Source of the DNA: Epiperipatus broadwayi
Lineage: Eukaryota > Onychophora > Udeonychophora > Euonychophora > Peripatidae
Length of the DNA: 64,000 nucleotides
Direction: 5' to 3'
Assembly (NCBI GenBank): GCA_028023455.1
Contig: JAQFVV010012395.1
Span: 7,447,998 to 7,511,997 of the forward strand
Below are positions 57,922-64,000 of the stretch, piece by piece. A program made the translations under genes and the position numbers. Numbering within the stretch: position 1 is the stretch's first letter; the number at the start of each line of letters is the position of its first letter. The notes under the pieces are model-generated. The model searched no databases, had not been told where the DNA came from, and saw only the letters and a list, made by a program, of their open reading frames with translations.

Positions 57922-58860
57922 CTGATGTTTTTCTTTAACTATTTATTTATTGACATTGTTGGAAAGTAGAGTATGAAGCATGTATATTAGCCTGATTTAA
58001 ATATGACATAAATGATTCTGAAATTTCTATCAAACATTGAGAATATAAGGCAGTACTTCTATTTTGTTTTTTACAATGTTTCAATATTAAATAAAATATC
58101 ATTACTATACATAATTCCTCTATCATAAGTTTTTTTTCACCTATTGTTCTAGCATTTGAACAATACAATTTATTATTTTAAAACTAGCCACTTTTTTTTT
58201 TCTTTGTCCAAGAGAATCTACTTTTAGTATGTACTTATAAATTATTTGTCCATTCTCCTCTATCAAGTACCCATTAACAAGTCCAGACTCACTAATTTAT
58301 AGGCCATCCTTATTCATAAAAGGATTAAATCTTGCTTATCTCTAAATATTTTTAATTAATATACCAGCCCCCAGCCTCACTCGAAATTATCTATAATATC
58401 TTTTATTTATCATATAAAAACTCGGATTCATTTTTAAAAAAATTGAATGTATTTCATTTTGTGATTTCTAACTCTATTTTTTATTCTCACCCTCACATAA
58501 TAAATTCTTGAACCTAATATCTTATTGGACAATTTACCTAGCTTAATTATTTGCCTAAGTTCTGGATTTATCTTTTCTAGTTCTCTACATTTTAATCTGG
58601 GTGGTTTTATTTGACTCTATTAAAGTGATCTTCTTGATCAACTTTTTTTTTAAATATTTAAATAACTTAATTCGTTTTTCATATTATACATTATTTCACT
58701 CCTAATTTTATTGGGTGTGAATCTGATGCATAGTCAACTATCATGCAAGTATCACCCTCTAAAGCTTCTGTGTTAAAATTATTTAGATTATCAAAATACT
58801 GAATACTTTTAACTAACGCAGTCGGGCATTTATCATTAACTTTGTCTGCTTCATTTATCA

Positions 58861-59097
58861 CTACATTTTTTTTTTTATATTTTCTCTAATCTCATTTATC
58901 AGCTGGACTTTATCATTTTTTGCTTCTGTAAACAAATTTTTCATTTGTTCTCTCAGATCTTCATTTTGTTTTTTCATTTGGTTTCTATATTTTGTGAACA
59001 TGCCTATTATATTCTCTTTAATTTTTTTAAACATGCTCATGATCATATTCTTAAACTCACTATCATGAGTCTTAGTTGTACTTTCCTGAGCTTTCAT
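58861..59097 (-). pseudogene. Coiled-coil ORF remnant in the left arm
   Basis: The 78-codon frame is strongly charged and heptad-like (FKNMIMSMFKKIKENIIG, then NQMKKQNEDLREQMKNLF), consistent with a long coiled coil, as in ORF1 or gag-like proteins of retroelements. Downstream on the minus strand, reading continues through stops (TALVKSIQYFDNLNNFN...ASDSHPIKLGVK). The right arm has a more decayed inverted copy at about 60340-60640. The family is unrecognised. It is probably the protein remnant of the mobile element that makes up both arms. Confidence 0.55.
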
Positions 59098-59257
59098 TTT
59101 GCTTTAGCTCGAATGATCACATATTTAATTTATATAAACAATATTAGCTACTCACTTCACTCTAAAAAAATTTTTTTTAAAAAAGTATATAAAAACTCTA
59201 ATATTCCTTGTATTTATTTAATAATTAGAATGCTCGCTCCTCTTTTCACCATGTAAC

Positions 59258-59790
59258 CTTTTTTTTTATCACAAATAATTGTAAAATTTATTATCTTAAT
59301 AGAAAACATTAATAATATTAGCCTTTATTTAAATCTTGATTGTCCTTATATATCATAACACTTCTTTCTATCAAATCAGGAATTTCAACGGCTAACCATG
59401 GCCCTAACCCCCAATGCATAAGCTATGCTAATTTTTGGAACACTTCGTGACCACAGAGGCTTGAAATGATCAGTTAAGCAAATTTTACATTCTCTATACA
59501 TTTTTGCTGTTTTTCCATCTAAGGAAGGAATGGTGATCTCTGGAACTGTTGTAGGATATGTTATCGGGACATCAAATTCTATTTCAAATTCATATTTTAG
59601 AAGATCTTGAATGTGCCATCACTTGCTAAAACATCTAGTTCCATCCTTATTGGATTCTAATAGGAACCAATCATTATCAGCATCTTTCTTGTTCTGAACA
59701 TACTTAAGAGATTGATATTCTTCTTTTAATCTTTTTCCCACAATTCCTTGTCTTTTGGTCCTGCTTTTGTTTTGTAGTGTACTGATTGGT
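59258..59790 (-). pseudogene. UFC1: Processed pseudogene of UFM1-conjugating enzyme UFC1
   Basis: The minus strand encodes, without introns, most of the E2-like enzyme that transfers UFM1. Recognisable blocks in order: [94 protein letters not shown], and [15 protein letters not shown]. Frameshifts occur after ELWEK and in the LG/GLGPW region. The codon expected to encode the catalytic Cys region (GKCW in the family) is a TGA stop. A stop (59318-59320), an AATAAA signal and a poly(A) run (plus-strand T run, 59258-59267) mark it as a retrocopy. It lies in the spacer of the giant inverted repeat. Confidence 0.9.
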
Positions 59791-59890
59791 AAATAATCTA
59801 GTTAACCATAAAATAAAATAAAAAATACAATATTCGGAAAATGAATTTTTGTCTAGGAGAATTTAAAGATAACTAAAAGGCGGTTACCGT
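59785..59890. repeat. Second inverted-repeat pair, left member
   Basis: AACCATAAAATAAAAT...ACAATATTCGGAAAATGAATTTTTGTCTAGGAG...GATAACTAAAAGGCGGTTACCG matches 63412-63520 in reverse complement (AGCTATCTTTAAATTGCCCTAGACAAAAATTAATTTG...ATTTAATGGTCAACTGGATT). It could be the terminal inverted repeat of a 3.7-kb element (about 59785-63520) that includes the right arm. Confidence 0.75.
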
Positions 59891-60194
59891 TACATTTAAA
59901 GCCTGATTCCGGGATTATCTTAATTAAAACAAACAGGGATTGAACCTAGTTTAGTTTTAAAATATTTTTTTTATTATTATTAAAATTCGGAAAAATAGAA
60001 ATTAGTCATTGAAATAGGGAATATAAATATATGGTCGGATGAGAAATATAATGATTTATTTTGTTACAAATAAAAATAAATCAATAAACTCTTAAATGTC
60101 TTAGACAAAAAATAGTGATAGAAATGGATTGGTAGAGATAATACTAATATGCAAATAAATAAAATATGGCATTAAATTTAAAGTACCTGGCAGT

Positions 60195-63100
60195 TTTAGA
60201 AAAGTTACATGGTGAAAAGAGGGGTGAGCATTCTAGTTATTAAATAAATAAAAGGAATATTATACTTCTTATATACATTAAAAAAACATTTTACAGAGAA
60301 GTGAGTAACTAATTTTGTTTATATAAATTATATATGTGATTATCCGAGCTAAAGCAATTATAGAAGCTCAAGAAAGTAAAACCGAAACTTATAATAGTGA
60401 GTTTAAGAAAAGGATGATGAGCATGTTTAAAAAAAATTAAAGAGAATATAAAAAGCATGTTCACAAAATATAGAGACCAAATAAAAAAACAAAAAGAAGA
60501 ACTGAGAGAATAAATGAAAAATTTGTTTACAGAAGCAAAAGATGATAAAGTCCAGCTGATAAATGAGATTAGAAAAAATAATAAAGAAAATGTAGTGATA
60601 AATGAAGTAGACAAAGTTAGTCATAATTGCCTGACTGCGTTGATTAAAAGTGTTCAGTATATTGATATCTAAATAATTTTAACACAGAAACTTTGGAGGG
60701 TGACATGATAGTTGACTATGCATCATGTTGAGTTCACACACAATAAAAGTAAGGATGAAAAAAATGTATGATTGAAAAACGAATTAAGTTATTTGAATAT
60801 CAAAAAAAAATAGATGATCACTTTAATATAGTCAAATACAAAAGTATCTTGTTTGGTAGGGTGTATAATAAGAGTGCTAGGAAACCACCCAGATTAAAAT
60901 GTAAAGAACTATAAAAGAGAAATCCAGAGCTTACGCAAATAATTAAGCTAGGTAAGAAATTAGATTCAAGAATTTATTATGTGAGGATGAGAGTAAAAAG
61001 TAGAGCTAGAGAAAGCACAAAATGAAATATTCAATTTTTCTAAAAATGAATCAAGAGATATTGTATGATAAGTAAAAGGCATTCCAGATCATTCCGAGTG
61101 AAAGTGAGGGCTGGTATATTGATTTAAAAATATTTAGAGAGAAGCAATGTTTATTTCTTCTATGAATAAGGATGGCCTCTAAATTGCTGACTGTAGACTT
61201 ATTAATGGGTACTTGAAAGAGGAGAATTTATAAAATACATACTACAAAGTAGATCATCCTCTTGAGCAAAGAAAAAAAAAGACTAGTTTTAAAAAAGTGA
61301 ATTGTACTGTTCAAATTCTAGAACAATAGTTGTAAACAAAAAGTCATGACAAATGGATTAGGTATGATAATGATGTTTTATTTAATATTGAAAGATTGTA
61401 AAAAAACAAAATAGAAGTACTGCCTTATATCATCAGTGTTTGATAGAAATTTCAGGATCATTTGTATCATATTTTTATCAGGCTAATTTACAAATTTCAT
61501 ATTCGACTTTCCAACAATATCAATAAGTGAATAGTTAAAAAAAACTTCAGAGTTCAGAATTAAATGATATCACTCTATTCTTTCCTTGTTGATTAAACAT
61601 GTAAATGAAAACACTATGTAGCTTGAAAACAAAATATTGTTGAAACTCGAACATGTTTCTGTATTAATGATGAATGGAGAGTGTTTCATTGTTTTGATGT
61701 TGTCATGTTATTGATACTTCAGAGTTTTTATCTCAGTACTTTTCCCAACCATATTATTTTTATAATTATTAGCCTCTAAGTCTCCAAAAGTGGGCTAGGT
61801 CTCATCACATATTTGTCAGCTTCTATGTCTCAAAAGTGAGCTAAGCATAGTCGTATATTTTTCAACCTCTAAGTCTCATAGTAGAGCACAGTTTTATTTA
61901 AATAGATTGTTCATTATATGGTTTGTTTGATACTATATTTGTCCTTGAGATAGCTTTCTTGGTATTCATATTGCAGGATACATTCACTGTCAGTAGGAGA
62001 TTTCCTTGTTCATCTCAACATTGGAGGAGAATGATTAGGTTCAATAATAATTTTAATTGAAATAATGAAACATTTTTTATATATGAATACTAATATACTG
62101 GATGCGTAAGGATGACATTAATTGTTATCTTTATATCAGCTTGTAAGACTATTTCCAAAAAAGTATGGCTAAGCATGACATTATTGCAAAGTTGAAAGAA
62201 ATTGTATTTTTGTGTAGAAATAAAATCAAGCAATATTTGTGGCTAAATTATATCTATTTTATTCCTAAATGGAGGGGGTGTGTGTAACCATTACATCTGA
62301 GTTTACAGGTGTTGCTTTTATGTTAATATTTTAAATATTTTTCTTTATTATGTATAACAAATTATTAAAAGATAAGGATATAGATTAAATTTTAAAATGG
62401 TTTAAAATGTTAAAAAAAAGTGTAAAGAAAAATGTTATTATTTTATTCTTTTAAAATAAAGAATATTTTTCTTTCTAAAATGAAAACATAGCTATAAAAA
62501 ACAACAGAGCCTTTTTAGATCGTCTACTTTCTAAAAATGGTAAGAAGAATTGTAATACTTGGTTGTCATGTCTTTTACTCTACAGACGTCAAACTTTTTG
62601 TAAGACTTTTTAAGTTTATATGATGCATTGTATGGTATAGAGAATCCACCAGGATGCTTTTCCTGATCTTTGATTATTTTAGTAGAATATCTAGCTGAAG
62701 GCAAAGAATATCCTTAAAAATTAACCCTGATTCTGCTGATCCATTTATCACTATTAAATGCTGAAAAAAATTTGACATTTACTTGTACAAAAAAAAAAGA
62801 AAACCAGTCATTTAATGTGATTATCCCATAGAAAGGTTCTTCTAAAGCTTAATCTGCAAATCTACCTATTTTAAATGCTTAGAAGAAAATTGCAATGGAA
62901 ACTCTCCTAGGAAAATTGCCATGGAATGAATCAAAAGAAACTAAAATATTATATTGCCAGCAGACATTAAAATTTAATGATTAATGGCCATGTTTCCATA
63001 TCTACAGATACAAAGATATATATGTGAGCTTACAAATACATTAAATTAAATTAACTGAACTTTATTTAGCTATCCTCAAAGAGTTATTGTAAGTTATAAA

Positions 63101-63325
63101 GATTTTTTTCTTTAGTGAGCACCATATAATTTTTATAACTACATCTCTTTATTATCATTATTATCATGTAATTCTAGTCTTTAATTAAAGTTACTATTGT
63201 TGTTAATAATTTTTTTTGTTTGTCGTTTCTCTTCTGAACCAAGCTGATTATTTATTTTGTTAATGTAATAAATTATTGAATGTAGGGGAATAATGATCAG
63301 AAAATATAATTGAATCTACATGGAG
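60195..63325 (+). repeat. Right arm of the giant inverted repeat
   Basis: Inverted copy of 55970-59257. It retains the coiled-coil ORF remnant (about 60340-60640, plus strand, with stops), a KKEENL-type decayed coding tail, and the outer landmark AACCAAGCTGATTATTTATTTTGTTAATGTAATAAATTATTG (63238-63280). It lacks the SINE and the hairpin element present in the left arm, so it preserves both empty sites. Confidence 0.92.
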
Positions 63326-63411
63326 ACTTGTTTTTATGTGAGTTCAATTTGATTGTTGCTTGGGACTAATATTGACTTGTCAATTAAAAATAATTTGGAT
63401 GTAGTCACTCC

Positions 63412-63520
63412 ACCATGTACATGGTCACCCTTTAGCTATCTTTAAATTGCCCTAGACAAAAATTAATTTGTTGAATATTGTATTTTTATTTTATTTAATG
63501 GTCAACTGGATTCATTACCA
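63412..63520. repeat. Second inverted-repeat pair, right member
   Basis: Reverse complement of 59785-59890, as described there; it lies about 90 bases outside the end of the right arm. Confidence 0.75.
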
Positions 63521-63565
63521 GTTGATAAAATAACAATTATTATTACAATATATATATATATATTT

Positions 63566-63705
63566 CGATGATAAATTCTACAAGAGTAAGCAGTCAAATA
63601 ATCTTTATCTAAGGTTGTCCCTATCTCCAGACTGGTTTTGAGCTATGGCTCTCTTCAGTGAGAAGCTAGGATACGAGATTCAAAAAACTAACTCAAGCTA
63701 AGCAT
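63566..63705 (-). ncRNA. Hammerhead-type repeat, second copy (one core base lost)
   Basis: Minus strand: CTGAAGA (the variable seventh position is A, which is allowed), stem II GAGC/GCTC with the same CATA loop, then AAAA in place of GAAA, stem III CCAG with a proper C-G closing pair, and UC. The inner stem I pairs and the outer helix (UCCU with GGGA) persist. Loss of the invariant G12 should inactivate it. The copy shares about 130 bases, including the GATAAATTCTAC-type end, with the 47.0-kb copy. Confidence 0.65.
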
Positions 63706-63720
63706 TTACATATACATATA

Positions 63721-64000
63721 TAATCATTGAAGTAGTAAATAAGGAAAAATAACCACTTTGCTGTAACACAAAGATGATTTAATAAAACAGTGCGATATAT
63801 TCTTACATATGAAAGGTATAGCCGTCAAATTTACCTATAAAATATTTAGCTGCTATTAGTCTTTTTATAAGAATTTGTAACTCCTTTTTGCATTATTTTT
63901 CTTATTTAAAAATATCAAAAGAGCCGGATTTCTACGCACTTGAATCCAACACTTACATATAATCTTTGATTTTATTTTAGTAACAGTATTGATTGATGTA
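63721..64000. other. AT-rich DNA to window end
   Basis: No gene or repeat recognised. Confidence 0.3.

Larger units (their letters stand above)
55970..59257 (-). repeat. Left arm of the giant inverted repeat
   Basis: Outer landmark TAATGTAGATTCAACTATATT (about 55956-55976) and AAATAATCAGCTTAGTTCAG (about 56025) match, in reverse complement, 63318 and 63250. Inner landmark GCTCCTCTTTTCACCATGTAAC (about 59235-59256) matches GTTACATGGTGAAAAGAGG at 60206-60225. In between, long matching stretches are separated by indels. This arm carries two later insertions absent from the right arm (a hairpin element at 56.15 kb and a SINE at 57.81 kb). Confidence 0.92.

Overview
The window looks like an AT-rich (roughly three quarters A+T by eye) invertebrate animal genome. 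There is no bacterial-style gene packing, no CRISPR array and no operon. Instead there are short exons with spliceosomal signals, tRNA-derived SINEs, RTE-like and other LINEs, a Ty3/gypsy element, a Penelope-like element, long tetranucleotide and (TA)n microsatellites, and many foldback repeats. The lineage cannot be fixed from this sequence; the microsatellite style and one SINE-like fragment are compatible with a mollusc or cephalopod, but that is only a guess.

Layout. 0.6-5 kb: two foldback repeats and a decayed Penelope-like element (RT plus GIY-YIG remnants). 5.1-6.7 kb: a compositionally distinct insert. 7.6-8.2 kb: a very long (ATCT)n array. 8.24-11.83 kb: a young non-coding LTR element (1.42-kb LTRs around a 0.75-kb core). 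13.0-17.5 kb: a decayed two-ORF LINE with poly(A) tail and candidate target duplication. 20.1-22.8 kb: a decayed RTE-like LINE, minus strand. 24-28 kb: small hairpin elements, an intact-looking SINE with 17-bp target duplication, and a decayed hammerhead-ribozyme-like repeat. 31.4-36.7 kb: a recently active but broken Ty3/gypsy element, minus strand. 36.7-46.6 kb: a hAT-like MITE, a TRIM-like element, LINE fragments and several complex foldback elements. 47.0 kb: the best hammerhead-ribozyme copy. 49.0 kb: a second SINE. 56.0-63.3 kb: a giant inverted repeat, about 3.2 kb per arm, whose spacer holds a processed pseudogene of UFC1. 63.6 kb: a third hammerhead-type repeat.

Host genes are sparse and on the minus strand. 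One is a three-exon 3' gene end (52.5 to 47.7 kb) with phase-compatible exons, one a micro-exon, and a poly(A) signal. Another is a two-exon 5' gene start (29.0 kb) that joins in phase into a textbook signal peptide. Neither product could be identified. Most remaining sequence is probably intron or intergenic DNA.

The strongest leads are the hammerhead-ribozyme repeat family alongside Penelope-like sequence, the giant palindrome whose right arm preserves the empty sites of two later insertions in the left arm, and the young non-coding long-LTR element.
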